Positions 18,601 to 26,259 of a stretch of DNA of 64,000 bases are shown here, in pieces (the first letter of the stretch is position 1; each line of letters opens with the position of its first letter). The stretch covers positions 182,740 to 246,739 of the forward strand of contig NZ_QNRK01000004.1 of the NCBI RefSeq assembly GCF_003315135.1, read 5' to 3'. The stretch comes from Roseiarcus fermentans (lineage in GTDB: Bacteria > Pseudomonadota > Alphaproteobacteria > Rhizobiales > Beijerinckiaceae). The notes under the pieces are model-generated. The model did not search any database and was not told the origin of the DNA. It saw only the letters and a program-made list of their open reading frames with translations. Made by a program: the position numbers and the translations under genes.

Positions 18601-20695
18601 CGCCAACCTGGGTCGACAGCGCCAGGCCGTCCGTGATCACCGACCCGGCCCCACTGAGCTCGAGGAGGCCCTGGCCAATGATCGCGCCTGCTGAGATGGT
18701 GGTCGTACCGGCTATATCCAGTTCAACGGCGCCGTAATCGAGCAGGCCACCGTTGTTTAGCGACGCCGAACCGCCCGAATAGGCGAGCGCGATGCTGGCC
18801 TTGGCGCCGGACGACACGAGCAAGGCCCCGCCGGAATCGATCCGGGTGGCGGAAGCGACGGCGCCGGGCAGGAGAACGGCGCTGCCCGAGGACTGGATCT
18901 CGGTATCGAGCGCAAATGCGCCGGAGGAGATCAGCAGACGCCCGCCGGACGACACCGTCGTGTCGACCGCAGCGGCGCCCTGGGAATTGGCCAGCAGTTG
19001 CCCGCCCGCCCCGACCTGCGCCGAGATCGCGGACACGTTCGTGCTGAGGTTGAGCGTCAGCAGAGCGGCGCCCGGACCGCCGACTGCGTAGTTGACGAGC
19101 TCTTCCGCCCCCCCTTTCGAGATGGTCACGCCGGTGACCGTCGCGCCGGCGGAAACGACGAGCACGCCGCCATTGGAGACGGTGACGTTGGCGGCGACGC
19201 CGCCGGCCTGGACGTTCGCAACGCCGCCGCCCTCGACGACCACCGCGGCGGCCGAACCGCCCGCCTGCACGATGACTTGCCCGGCGCCGCTGACGGAGTC
19301 GCCGGCGACCGACGTCGCGCTCGCGACGCCGCCCTTCTGCACCCATTCGACGCCGCCCCCCAACACGTTGGTCGCCATCGCCGAGCCGAGGCTTCCGACG
19401 AATTGCTGGCCTCCGGAACTGACCCACGTGGAGACAGTCTGTCCGCCGCGATAGACATATTCCGAGCCGCCCGGCTGCGTCCCCGCGCCTGCGTCGGCGC
19501 GCAGGGTGGTGAAGCTCGCGACGCCGCCATCCACGACCGTATCCTGGCCGGTTCCGGAGACCCAGTCGTGAATCGCCGTGCCGCCGGCGGAGACGATCTG
19601 TTCGCCGCCGTCAAGAATATTGGCGGCGCTCGTGCTGCCTGTATTGGAAACGAGCTGGAGGCCGCCGGCGAAGACGCTCGCGTTATACGAGTAGCCGCCG
19701 GACGAAACGCTTTCCACGCCGCCCTGGGTGATGCTGGTGAAGCTGGTCTGCCCCGAAAGCCGAACGACCAGGTCCCCGCCCTGCGCGACTCCGAGCCCCC
19801 ATCCGTAATGGCCGCTCGCACCGATGAACGCCGTGGTGTTCGACAGCGTCCACTCGCGCTCGACGATCGAGACGCCGACGCCGTTGGAGGCCGGACCATA
19901 ACCGATGCCGGTCTCTGGAGACGTGCCCGAGTCCAGGTAGACGGTCCCGCCGTTGGCGACGAAGATGGCGTTCGTATTTGCGCCGGATACGATCTCCAGG
20001 ACAGCGCCGGAGGACACCGTTATCGTGTTCGCTGCGCCATAGGAGGCGATGTACATGGAGCCGCGGCTCAGGATTGTCGTCGATGTCGCCGACCCGAAAT
20101 CCTGAAAAACGCCAGAACCGGAAACCGTCGTGCTGGTCACGAAGGCGCCGGCATCGACCTGAAGCAAACCGCCGCCGCTCACCAGGGTTTCGTTTTGCGA
20201 GCCTTGGTATTGCACGACTTCCGTGCCGCCGTTCTCGACCGTCACGCCGTAGGCTGAGCCGCCGGCGATGACGAGGCTGCCGTAATCGGCTGCGTATGGG
20301 AAACCGTCTGAATTGTATTCAGAACCGCCGACGTCGATCTCTTCGTACCCGCCGGCTTCGATAACGGTGGCGTGAACCGTCCCTCCGCCTGTGGCGCTCA
20401 GCTGCCCGCCGGAGAAGACGGTATTGTATCCTCCCGAGCCCAGGCTATAAAAAATCGCAACGCCGCTGCTGGAAATGTAATTCGACGAGGCCACCGCATT
20501 GCTGTTTTCATAGCCGGAGCCGCCGCTGACCCTCAATATGCCGCCGAATGAGAACGTATCACCATAGGCGATTCCGCCTGACTCCACGTACAGAGTCGTG
20601 ATGTTGGTTGTCTTCGAGCTATGCGGAAATATAACGCCCGATACCTCGCTGTTCTGATTAACGTACTCGGTTGCGCCGTTCGTCGAGATGCCCAT
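12695..20695 (-). CDS. Giant strand-loop-strand (AIDA-type) repeat protein, probable type I-secreted adhesin
   Basis: 2666 residues from ATG with GGGGGA 7-8 nt upstream. Residues about 1-1720 and 2070-2280 are dozens of roughly 20-residue repeats of the form VxSGGxxxVxxGGxAxxTxV, the autotransporter-passenger repeat seen in AIDA-like adhesins. There is no N-terminal signal peptide and no C-terminal beta-barrel. Instead there is a domain near 2390-2500 (PVISGAALSQ to VAAYDT) of a kind common in alphaproteobacterial T1SS substrates, a few more repeats, and a C-terminal block ending LQGSYATSNFALAADGAHGTMIKFT-like, which I take as a type I secretion tail. Residues about 1722-2070 are a non-repetitive insert with a hydrophobic stretch (LSGLLLVVQVAVIVAT) and a charged helix. 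Base composition is less GC-extreme than that of the neighbours. Probably a cell-surface or matrix protein. Confidence 0.85.
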   Translation of the reverse strand: MGISTNGATEYVNQNSEVSGVIFPHSSKTTNITTLYVESGGIAYGDTFSFGGILRVSGGSGYENSNAVASSNYISSSGVAIFYSLGSGGYNTVFSGGQLSATGGGTVHATVIEAGGYEEIDVGGSEYNSDGFPYAADYGSLVIAGGSAYGVTVENGGTEVVQYQGSQNETLVSGGGLLQVDAGAFVTSTTVSGSGVFQDFGSATSTTILSRGSMYIASYGAANTITVSSGAVLEIVSGANTNAIFVANGGTVYLDSGTSPETGIGYGPASNGVGVSIVEREWTLSNTTAFIGASGHYGWGLGVAQGGDLVVRLSGQTSFTSITQGGVESVSSGGYSYNASVFAGGLQLVSNTGSTSAANILDGGEQIVSAGGTAIHDWVSGTGQDTVVDGGVASFTTLRADAGAGTQPGGSEYVYRGGQTVSTWVSSGGQQFVGSLGSAMATNVLGGGVEWVQKGGVASATSVAGDSVSGAGQVIVQAGGSAAAVVVEGGGVANVQAGGVAANVTVSNGGVLVVSAGATVTGVTISKGGAEELVNYAVGGPGAALLTLNLSTNVSAISAQVGAGGQLLANSQGAAAVDTTVSSGGRLLISSGAFALDTEIQSSGSAVLLPGAVASATRIDSGGALLVSSGAKASIALAYSGGSASLNNGGLLDYGAVELDIAGTTTISAGAIIGQGLLELSGAGSVITDGLALSTQVGGQTGFHGSIFVDAAVTVSVTAGSPVSNLDDSGNVVVDGGATFNTSVFSGAHEFIAAGGLASATVVGSGGVETIEAGGAASGAILSSGGVQSIMLGGSAHGTIVSSGGSAVVQAGATFSGGAVLSHGVVSVQQGGSAGGVTVSSGGDLVYDVSGTDIATVLAEVAGNTLVSGGEIDISGLLIPSGSTFSALAGYRLFNTVVEAGGVLDLATSAATWNTAIESSGYVSAAPGGFNFDPTLEPGGTIEAAGLTVSFGGNMAALGTGLIDGDVLVVGPGRRVDASFVANGGEIVLESGGIGRGNEIAAGGAQEVLQGGVAINTQVSSGGVDDVFSATAPGDNADAQGGVDSGAQIFSGAVESVYQLGSANGAVIYHGGQLIIGAGGSGYTVSVGSGGSETVLAGGADSNANILGTQVISGGGAATDAYITGGINPNTHASFGGLQAIASGGSAAGTIVANSGAVLVGSGGILTGATVESGGVEAVKAGGRALADTIASGGVAIVSAAGFDSGATVEFGGALTVAGTASGTSVGGRETILGGGVANGDTVLLGGVQYVSAGGAASGTVISSGGELVEAPGATIVSATLRAGGHIILDHLVVSGSTYVVSAGYGVLNAVVEAGGVIEVMSGGVAAGTTVSAGGLQQDQGGFVTGTTVLQGGEELVMGNGSASGTVVSSGGTVSVALNGVADSTVLSAGGVMADSGLATHTKILDGGTATIQAGGLASATSAINGGTEIVGLGGVALGAVLAAGGEELVSGGQTSNAIVSFGGSQVVSLGTASGTVLSGGGTQLVEGGAASNTIVSSGANLEIGGGAVESATVLSGGRIVGSGGAFNDTILSAGAVASLGGSATAKNITLSGGALGVSSGAKVSKATVDSGGYLFVASGGVASSTTVNRDGIQDVSGGVASNTVVSVLGMEVTTGGGRTDGAKIDGAGYEFISAGGWALGATVSGFATSSGTLFGGLEVFSGGNATGTTVKADGILAVQSGGSAMANTVASNGALQVASGGYASNSYISSGGSFGEVDGATVLDTQFQTPTAGQITKEVLSGLLLVVQVAVIVATGGADVAAEAKLAGTVTKDVAKTTEKEVTTALEDSESAAAKQAVNDASKAGGAEAESNLVKDQLAGNPGIGNQAAADEAQNFASQVVTGDVNGQILENQTVEMEPSATLSNATLVNTDLNAPTDDILENVELQGDSQASLNGGSASDIQVDDQSTLTTNETNIQNVNLNGQGAKLIATDPTAYGIGVKAGAELYLQGNNISRNIASGVKILKAGSAIIKGAIQITNGEVAGGVMTMLGGAYTGINAANVSNVSLTSLVPDFIGGVVSISGAVAAYSASIEKLEVTSVGLIVAQGGTASDVYLHDQGEMDVLSGEQAQFTSVASGGYQLIESGGTATSALVYGGSDIVSSGGVDFAASVFNGGAEIVSGGGLASGLLISTGGAETILSGGRASGNVVAGAGVATIQNGGVATGDTLSAGGLQVVSAGGLANATIVASGGDMVVSLGGVASGLTIESGGGVVDSGGQLEGAIDLETGGELVLENPLGGVLTGTIGGGGEVIVEGGGTYIVGSGDASQFSGTVKIVSGAVEMTNGGALGTAAIEFPVGTDPTLQIDGRAMPRNLIENFTSLDTIDLVSLPYDALTSILANPNGTETIELSGGKSYTLNLSALGLRASDDGHGGTDLTVAPVISGAALSQRVSDRGTIKPFQNVSIGEAGATTLSVTVRLSSPGAGKLSNLGGGQYNAAQGVYTVSGSAQQVSSALDDLVFTPTVGQAAFEHAVATQFQIVAADPAGHSTSATASVAAYDTMLTVSSGQTNRATTVSGGFSAFVRSGGVISGATVVSGGTLVVSSGGVVAGGLTVAGGTATVSGAVGSGQTVGFSGSGGVLGLDDLAAFHATIAGFGGGDEIDLGNLSYSSAVGVLFSPAGFGHGGTLFVASNGGLAQLSLQGSYATSNFALAADGAHGTMIKFT

Positions 20696-21119
20696 CTTCA
20701 GTCCCCCATCACGTTCGTTCGAGTCTCGGCCGGCAGGCTTTATTAACTACTTTGCCTAGGGGTAAGACCGTGCGCCCAACTTCCGTACGTCTTTCGACGA
20801 TTACGGCGCTTTTGCTACACCGGTATGTCAACAGTGTTTGACTGTCGCGGTCTCGGAGTCGATTGCGGCGAGACGAGGCGGCCGATGCCGTTCCCGGAGT
20901 CGGTCTCGATTGCGACATCGACGGCGATGCCGGGTGAGGGAGATGACGGCGTTGTCGATGCTCACGGCCGATTCGTCGAGGCGACGGTGATGGGGAAGAC
21001 GAAGCTTTCCGGCTGACCCGACCATGAGATCGGCGTTGGCGCCGACCGAGGGAGCAGCGACCCGTCGGCCCGGCGTCTCGCCGGCTTCGGATTCCCGGCC
21101 GTGCAATCCTTGAGGAATT
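20696..21119. other. Gene-poor stretch between giant repeat gene and tRNA-Pro
   Basis: These 424 bp contain the ribosome binding site and presumably the promoter of the giant gene. A TTGACA lies on the minus strand near 20826-20831, but no good -10 follows at 17 bp, and a CCTAGG palindrome lies at about 20755-20760. The rest, near 20860-21100, has open frames on both strands but no recognisable protein; it could be decayed sequence downstream of the tRNA 3' end. Confidence 0.5.
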
Positions 21120-21196
21120 TGGTCGGGGCAGCCGGATTCGAACCGGCGACCTGAAGTACCCAAAACTTCCGCGCTACCGGGCTGCGCTATACCCCG
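21120..21196 (-). tRNA. tRNA-Pro (anticodon TGG), CCA encoded
   Basis: The reverse complement folds as a complete 77-nt tRNA. Acceptor stem CGGGGTA pairs with TGCCCCG (one T.G pair), the D arm has GCGC/GCGC, the anticodon stem-loop GAAGT-TTTGGGT-ACTTC gives anticodon TGG, and the T arm is GCCGG-TTCGAAT-CCGGC. It is followed by discriminator A and an encoded CCA at 21120-21122. The anticodon reads CCA/CCG-type proline codons. Its 3' end points toward the giant repeat gene, the side on which tRNA-targeting elements would insert. Confidence 0.96.
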
Positions 21197-21402
21197 AACG
21201 ATGGTTAAGCCATTATGTCGCTTCACGTTTTCCGGCGCGATGGCGTTCGCGGGCGGGGAGAACGTAAGGGAGACAAACGGACGCTTTTCTTGCGGTTCGG
21301 GACCGAAAATCCCGAAGCCTTGTCCCGAACTACCAAGCGCCTCGGAGTTCGGCAAGTGGGTGGCGGGCAACGAGCCGACGAAGCCGGACTTATCCCGCGC
21401 TC

Positions 21403-21681
21403 TCACACGGCCCGGAACGCGAGTGTCAGGCCAAGCGCCTTCGCCACGCCGAGCAGAGTGGAGAGGCGCGGGTCGCCGTCCTCGCTGAGCGCGCGATAAA
21501 GCGCCTCGCGACTGACGCCGGCCCCGGCCGCGACCTTCGTCATGCCACGCGCCCGGGCGATCGTCCCGAGCGCAGCGGCGATATAGCGTCCGTCGCCGCT
21601 CGCGGCGGCGTCATCCAGCAACTCCTGCTGAGCCTCGGGCGTGTCCAGAAACTCGGCGGGGTCGAAGGGAAAAACTTTCAT
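21403..21681 (-). CDS. Antitoxin of a RelE/HigB-type module, HTH 'addiction module antidote' family
   Basis: 92 residues from the ATG that overlaps the toxin's TGA (ATGA). The N-terminus MKVFPFDPAEFLDTPEAQQELLDDA is characteristic of the putative addiction-module antidote family, followed by a Cro/C1-type helix-turn-helix (TIARARGMTKVAAGAGVSREALYRALS, then GDPRLSTLLGVAKALGLTL). Such antitoxins bind the toxin with their N-terminal part and repress their own promoter with the HTH. Here the frame is intact while the toxin upstream is broken. Toxin-first gene order with coupling is the usual arrangement of this family. Confidence 0.88.
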   Translation of the reverse strand: MKVFPFDPAEFLDTPEAQQELLDDAAASGDGRYIAAALGTIARARGMTKVAAGAGVSREALYRALSEDGDPRLSTLLGVAKALGLTLAFRAV

Positions 21682-21975
21682 GCGTCGATCTCCCGGGCCA
21701 TCTCTTTCGCGATCCTGATGTCGCGATCCTGCGTGCGCTTGTCCCCGCCGCACAGAAGGACAATCACGTCCGCGCCGCGCTGGACGAAATAAACCCTGTA
21801 GCCGGGGGCCGTGGTCGACGCGCAGTTCGCTCACGCCCTCGCCGACGGGTTTTACGTCGCCAAAGAGGCCAGCCTGGACGCGAACCAGCCGCTGGGCGAT
21901 CCGGGTCCGCGCCGCACGATCCCGAAGGCTGGAAAGCCAGTCGCCAAACGTCTCTGTCTGGCGAAGGGTGAACAT
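21678..21975 (-). pseudogene. RelE/ParE-family toxin (HigB-like), frameshifted
   Basis: The frame starts MFTLRQTETFGDWLSSLRDRAARTRI and continues through GDVKPVGEGVSELRVDHGP as in HigB-like addiction killers. At that point the family expects GYRVYFVQRG, which is encoded in the next frame, and that frame then reads on to DVIVLLCGGDKRTQ and ends at a TGA overlapping the antitoxin ATG. The break is a run of five G on the plus strand (21804-21808; CCCCC in the gene), one base longer than needed. The total of 298 nt is 297 plus one. Either a real inactivating slip or a homopolymer sequencing error. Without the frame change, the frame continues through the antitoxin and produces a false fusion. Confidence 0.88.
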
Positions 21976-21981
21976 GTGTGC

Positions 21982-22010
21982 CTTATAGGTTACGCGGCGA
22001 AGATTGTCAA
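21982..22010 (-). promoter_or_regulatory. Sigma-70-type promoter and overlapping operator of the toxin-antitoxin pair
   Basis: Reading the minus strand: TTGACA (22005-22010), 17 bp, TATAAG (21982-21987), then GCACAC and the toxin ATG. The expected transcription start is at or within 1-2 nt of the ATG, so the mRNA should be leaderless. The promoter is enclosed by an imperfect inverted repeat, CTTATAGTT upstream (about 22008-22016) and AACCTATAAG downstream (21982-21991), a likely binding site for the HTH antitoxin. Confidence 0.75.
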
Positions 22011-22150
22011 CTATAAGCTACGATCAATCGAAGGACGTCGACCCCGTTTTCCGCTTTGGTCAGCCGCGTCGCGGTCCTGGTCCGCCTCGGCGCGCACGAG
22101 CCGGCGACGGAAGGACAGTAGGCCCTCGCCTCGCCGCGCCGCGCCGCCCC

Positions 22151-23290
22151 TCACTCCCTCGCCAGCGCGCGCGCGATCACCAGCCGCTGGACGTCGCTCG
22201 TGCCCTCGTAGATCTGGCACACGCGCACGTCGCGGTAGATGCGCTCGACGGGATAGTCGGCGAGGTAGCCGTAGCCGCCGTGAATCTGGATGGCGTCCGA
22301 GCACACCCTTTCGGCGGCTTCGGACGCGAACAGTTTCGCCATCGACGCTTCCTTCAGGCAGGGCTGCTTCGCGTCGCGCAGCGCCGCGGCGTGAAGGGTC
22401 AGTTGCTCGGCCGCCTCGATCTTCGTCGCCATGTCGGCGAGGCGGAACGCCACCGCCTGATGCTCGATGATCGGCTTGCCGAACTGCACCCGCTCCTTGG
22501 CGTAAGCCAGCGCCGCCCGGTAGGCGCCGCGGGCCATGCCGACCGCCTGGGCGGCGATGCCGATGCGCCCGCCCTCGAGGTTGGCGAGCGCGATTTTCAG
22601 CCCCTGCCCTTCTTCGCCGAGCCGCTGGCTCGCGGGCACGCGCATGTCCTCGAACACCAGCGCGCAGGTGTCGGAGGCATGCTGGCCGAGCTTGTCCTCG
22701 ACCTTGGCGACGACAAAGCCGGGCGTGTCGGTCGGCACGATGAAGGCGGAGAGGCCCTTCTTGCCGGCGTCCGGGTCGGTGACGGCGAACACGATCGCCA
22801 CCTTGCCGTTCTTGCCCGAGGTGATGAACTGCTTCGACCCCGAGAGGATATAGGACGAATTGCCGTCGCGCCTTGCGCGCGTCTTGATCGCGGCGGCGTC
22901 GGAGCCGGCGGAGGGCTCGGTCAGGCAGAAGCAGCCGATCCACTCGCCGCGCGCCATGGGCTTCAGGAACCGCTCGCGCTGCTCGTCGTTGCCGAAGGTC
23001 GCGATCGGCATGCAGCCGACGCCGTTGTGGACGCTCATGATGGTCGAGACTGCGCCGCAGCCGGCGGCGATCTCCATCACGGCGAGCGCGTAGGAGACGT
23101 AGTCGGTCTCGGCGCCGTCCCATTCCGCCGGCACCGTCATGCCCATGAAGCCGAGTTCGCCCATTTCCGCCAACGCCTCGCGCGGAAAGGCGTGTGCGCG
23201 GTCCCAGGCGGCGGCGTTCGGGGCGAGCCTTTCGTCGGCGAATCGCCGCGCCATGGCGCGGATCGTCGCCTGCTCCTCGGTCGGGATCAT
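22151..23290 (-). CDS. Acyl-CoA dehydrogenase
   Basis: 379 residues from the ATG overlapping the thiolase stop (ATGA), starting [30 protein letters not shown]. An FAD flavoprotein that introduces a trans-2,3 double bond into acyl-CoA. Motifs: [19 protein letters not shown] (FAD/substrate), [18 protein letters not shown], the [13 protein letters not shown] helix, [20 protein letters not shown], and the base glutamate in [15 protein letters not shown] near the C-terminus. It looks like the short/branched-chain class (isobutyryl- or butyryl-CoA). It forms an operon with the upstream thiolase and probably the acyl-CoA synthetase. Confidence 0.93.
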   Translation of the reverse strand: MIPTEEQATIRAMARRFADERLAPNAAAWDRAHAFPREALAEMGELGFMGMTVPAEWDGAETDYVSYALAVMEIAAGCGAVSTIMSVHNGVGCMPIATFGNDEQRERFLKPMARGEWIGCFCLTEPSAGSDAAAIKTRARRDGNSSYILSGSKQFITSGKNGKVAIVFAVTDPDAGKKGLSAFIVPTDTPGFVVAKVEDKLGQHASDTCALVFEDMRVPASQRLGEEGQGLKIALANLEGGRIGIAAQAVGMARGAYRAALAYAKERVQFGKPIIEHQAVAFRLADMATKIEAAEQLTLHAAALRDAKQPCLKEASMAKLFASEAAERVCSDAIQIHGGYGYLADYPVERIYRDVRVCQIYEGTSDVQRLVIARALARE

Positions 23291-24474
23291 GCCGCCTCCA
23301 CTGCGATCGCGGTCGCCTCGCCGCCGCCGATGCACAAGGACGCGACGCCCTTTTTCTGTCCGGACTGCTTCAGCGCGCCGAGCAGGGTGACGATGATCCG
23401 CGCGCCCGAGGCGCCGATCGGATGGCCGAGCGCGCAGGCGCCGCCGTGGACGTTGACCTTGTCGTGCGGCAGCGACAATTCGCGCATCGCGATCATCGCG
23501 ACCACGGCGAACGCCTCGTTGATCTCCCACAGGTCGACGTCGGCCGCCTGCCAGCCGACCTTGCCGAGCAGCGTCCTGATCGCGCCGACCGGCGCCGAGG
23601 GAAATCGCGCCGGCAGGCCGGCGAAGGTGGCGTGGCCGAGAATGGTCGCGAGCGGGGTCAAGCCCCGCTTCTCCGCTTCCGAGCGCCGCATCATGACCAG
23701 CGCCGCGGCGCCGTCCGAGATCGACGAGGAATTGGCCGCCGTCACCGTGCCGCCCTCGCGGAAGGCGGGCTTCAGCGTCGGGATTTTTTGCGGCTGCGCC
23801 TTCAGCGGCTGCTCGTCGACGGCGATGGTCGCGTCGCCCTTGCGGCCCCTGACCGTCACCGGCGCGATTTCGGCGCCGAAGCTCCCGTCCGTGGCAGCCT
23901 TCAGCGCCCGGCTCAGCGAAGCCACCGCGTAGGCGTCCTGCTCCTCACGCGAAAACTGGTATTCCTGCGCCGCGTCTTCGGCAAAGGTTCCCATCAGCCG
24001 GCCGCGGTCGTAGGCGTCCTCGAGCCCGTCGAGGAACATCGAGTCGATCACCCGGTCGTGGCCGAGGCGGTAGCCGGCGCGGGCCTTGGGCAGGAGGTAG
24101 GGGGCGTTGCTCATGCTCTCCATGCCGCCGGCGAGCATGACGGTGTTGGTCCCGGCCAGCAGAGAGTCGTGGGCGAACATCGCCGCCTTCATGCCCGAGC
24201 CGCACATCTTGTTGACCGTGGTGCAGCCGGCGGCGTCGGGGAGGCCGGCGCCGCGCGAGGCCTGGCGGGCGGGCGCCTGGCCCTGCCCGGCCGGCAGCAC
24301 GCAGCCCATCACCACTTCCTCGATGTCGCTCTTGGCGACGCCGGCGCGCCCGACCGCGGCGTCGATGGCGACCGCGCCGAGTTGGGGCGCGGCGAGCGAC
24401 GCGAAATCGCCCATGAGGCCGCCCATCGGCGTGCGCGCCGCGCCGACGATGACGACGGGATCGGATGAAGTCAT
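23287..24474 (-). CDS. Acetyl-CoA C-acetyltransferase (thiolase)
   Basis: 395 residues. Thiolases condense or cleave 3-ketoacyl-CoA; the nucleophilic cysteine is C91 in [12 protein letters not shown], and the C-terminal [11 protein letters not shown] (His) and [15 protein letters not shown] (Cys) complete the catalytic set. Full family length. It overlaps the acyl-CoA dehydrogenase start by 4 nt and follows the acyl-CoA synthetase after about 120 bp carrying a dispersed palindrome. The context says degradation (activation, dehydrogenation, thiolysis) rather than polyhydroxybutyrate synthesis, although hydratase and hydroxyacyl-CoA dehydrogenase are absent here. Confidence 0.93.
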   Translation of the reverse strand: MTSSDPVVIVGAARTPMGGLMGDFASLAAPQLGAVAIDAAVGRAGVAKSDIEEVVMGCVLPAGQGQAPARQASRGAGLPDAAGCTTVNKMCGSGMKAAMFAHDSLLAGTNTVMLAGGMESMSNAPYLLPKARAGYRLGHDRVIDSMFLDGLEDAYDRGRLMGTFAEDAAQEYQFSREEQDAYAVASLSRALKAATDGSFGAEIAPVTVRGRKGDATIAVDEQPLKAQPQKIPTLKPAFREGGTVTAANSSSISDGAAALVMMRRSEAEKRGLTPLATILGHATFAGLPARFPSAPVGAIRTLLGKVGWQAADVDLWEINEAFAVVAMIAMRELSLPHDKVNVHGGACALGHPIGASGARIIVTLLGALKQSGQKKGVASLCIGGGEATAIAVEAA

Positions 24475-24499
24475 GAGGTCAAGCTCCTGTTCTTACACG

Positions 24500-24580
24500 T
24501 CATTGTGAGGAGCGAAGCGACGTAGCAATCCACGGGTCGAGCCCGCGTTCTGGATTGCTTCGCTTCGCTCGCAAGGACGG
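24500..24580. repeat. Dispersed palindromic intergenic repeat
   Basis: An inverted repeat in which GAGGAGCGAAGCGACGTAGCAATCCA pairs imperfectly with TGGATTGC-TTCGCTTCGCTC, around a GC-rich loop that itself holds GGGTCGAGCCC. This 'CATTGTGAGGAGCGAAGCGA ... GGATTGCTTCGC' sequence is of a type I recognise as scattered between genes in many Hyphomicrobiales. It lies between the synthetase and thiolase genes and would form a strong hairpin in their transcript. Confidence 0.75.
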
Positions 24581-24594
24581 TTGCGGGTCGTCTT

Positions 24595-26259
24595 TCAATG
24601 CGCTTTCCCGCCCTCGTGCGCGGCCTTCTCGGCGTTGCGCAGCAGGAAGCGCTGGATCTTGCCGCTCGGCGTCTTCGGCAATTCGGCGACGAACGCGATC
24701 TCGCGCGGATAGGCGTGCGCCGACAGCCGGTGGCGGACGTGCAGGCGCAATTCCTCAGCGAGTTCCTCGCTCGCTTCAAAACCCTTCTTCAACACCACAT
24801 AGGCCTTGACGATTTCGGTGCGCTCGGCGTCGGGCTTGCCGATCACCGCCGTCTCCAGGATCGCCTTGTGCTCGATCAGCGCGCTCTCGACGTCGAACGG
24901 GCCGATCCGGTAGCCGGAAGAGGTGATCACATCGTCGTTGCGGCCGACGAAGCTGATGGCGCCATTGTCCTCCAGTTCCACAGTGTCGCCGGTGCGGTAA
25001 TAGCCGCCGGCGATCGCCGGGGTCTCGGTCAGGTGATAGCCGCTGAACCACAGCGCCGGCGACTTCGCGATGTCGATCGCCAGCGTGCCCGGCTCGTGCG
25101 GCCCGAGTTCACGGCCGTCGTCGCTCAGCACCGCGACCCGGTAGCCCGGCATGGCGAGCCCGGCCGAGCCCGGGCGCACCGGATGGTCGAGGCCGTGGTG
25201 GTTGTTGACGCACATGCCGAGCTCGGTCTGGCCGTAATGGTCGTGGATCGGCGCCGCGAGGTGCTCGGCGAACCAGCGGATCACTTCCGGATTGAGCGGC
25301 TCGCCGGCGGAGCTGACCACGCGCAATTGTCCCTTGACGCCATGAGCGGGCTCCGGCCCCGCCGCGATCAGCAGGCGGAAGGCGGTCGGCGCGCCGGCGA
25401 GATTGGTGATCCCGTGGCTCTTGATGATTCGATAGGTGCTCTCGGCGGTGAAGCCGCCGTCGTAAAAGGTGGTGGCGTGGCCGATCAGCAGCGGCCCGAT
25501 CACGGCGTAGTAGAGCCCGTACGCCCAGCCAGGATCAGCGATATTCCAGAAGGTGTCGTCCGCGCGCAGGTCGATCGCGGCCGTCATGTAGGTGCGGAAC
25601 GAGATCAGCGCCTTGAGCGGAACCGGCACGCCCTTGGGCAAGCCGGTCGTCCCCGACGTCGACATGAGCAGCATCAGGTCGTCGCCCTTGCGCATCGCCG
25701 GCTCGAATTGATCAGAGGCGGCGGCCATCGCCTTCGCGAAATCCAGGTCGCCCGGCGCAACCGGCGCCGCGCCGGACAGCGGCGTCGTCACCATGGCTTT
25801 CGGCGCGTCGAGAATCTCGTCGAGCTTCGGGCGGTTGGCCGGGTCGGTCACCACCAGCTTCGCCTTCGAGGTTTTCAGGCGATGCTCGATCGCCTTGGGG
25901 CCGAAGGCGGTGAACAGCGGCTGGTAGACAGCGCCGGCGCGCCAGGTCCCGAGCGCGACCGTCATCAGGTCGGGAACGCGCGGCAGCATGCAGGCCACGA
26001 CGTCGCCGGGGCCGACCCCCTGCGCCGTCAGCACGTTGGCGAAGCGGGCGGAGCGCGCCTTCAGGTCGCCGAAGGTCAGGGTTTCCCTGTGGCCGTGCTG
26101 GTCTTCCCACTCGAGCGCGACGCGGTCGGCCGGCCAGCGGTCGCAGCACTCGACGCAGGCGTTGATCCCGCCGGCGAGCGACCCGCTGAGCTTGGCTTCC
26201 TCGTCCCCCAACCGGAAGCCGGCATGCGCCTGAGCATAGGGCGCGATCGTCTCGGCCAT
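24595..26259 (-). CDS. Acyl-CoA synthetase (AMP-dependent synthetase/ligase)
   Basis: 554 residues if translation starts at the ATG at 26259, which has AGGAGG 8 nt upstream; another ATG 6 nt earlier is too close to that site. It activates a carboxylic acid to its CoA thioester through an acyl-adenylate. Motifs: the P-loop MLLMSTSGTTGLPKGVP, YGQTELGMCVNNHHG, the YRTGDTVELEDNGAISFVGR hinge and the C-terminal lysine motif PKTPSGKIQRFLLR. Resembles medium-chain or benzoate/acetoacetate-type ligases. First gene of the unit with thiolase and acyl-CoA dehydrogenase; the divergent AraC-type gene is the likely regulator. Confidence 0.93.
   Translation of the reverse strand: MAETIAPYAQAHAGFRLGDEEAKLSGSLAGGINACVECCDRWPADRVALEWEDQHGHRETLTFGDLKARSARFANVLTAQGVGPGDVVACMLPRVPDLMTVALGTWRAGAVYQPLFTAFGPKAIEHRLKTSKAKLVVTDPANRPKLDEILDAPKAMVTTPLSGAAPVAPGDLDFAKAMAAASDQFEPAMRKGDDLMLLMSTSGTTGLPKGVPVPLKALISFRTYMTAAIDLRADDTFWNIADPGWAYGLYYAVIGPLLIGHATTFYDGGFTAESTYRIIKSHGITNLAGAPTAFRLLIAAGPEPAHGVKGQLRVVSSAGEPLNPEVIRWFAEHLAAPIHDHYGQTELGMCVNNHHGLDHPVRPGSAGLAMPGYRVAVLSDDGRELGPHEPGTLAIDIAKSPALWFSGYHLTETPAIAGGYYRTGDTVELEDNGAISFVGRNDDVITSSGYRIGPFDVESALIEHKAILETAVIGKPDAERTEIVKAYVVLKKGFEASEELAEELRLHVRHRLSAHAYPREIAFVAELPKTPSGKIQRFLLRNAEKAAHEGGKAH

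Noticed and set aside
12695-20695. Possible CRISPR-like or satellite DNA repeats in the giant gene
   Set aside because: The periodicity is that of a 20-residue protein repeat with variable codons; spacing and sequence are not constant as in a CRISPR array.
12640-21200. Attachment-site duplication of the tRNA-Pro 3' end flanking the giant gene
   Set aside because: I looked for a second copy of the CGGATTCGAACCGG-type segment near the giant gene's other end and saw none.
20828-21406. 192-codon minus-strand frame
   Set aside because: It runs straight through the tRNA-Pro gene and has no protein-like conservation.
21403-21975. A single 190-residue toxin-antitoxin fusion protein
   Set aside because: The middle is out-of-frame toxin sequence; the apparent fusion results from the extra base at 21804-21808.
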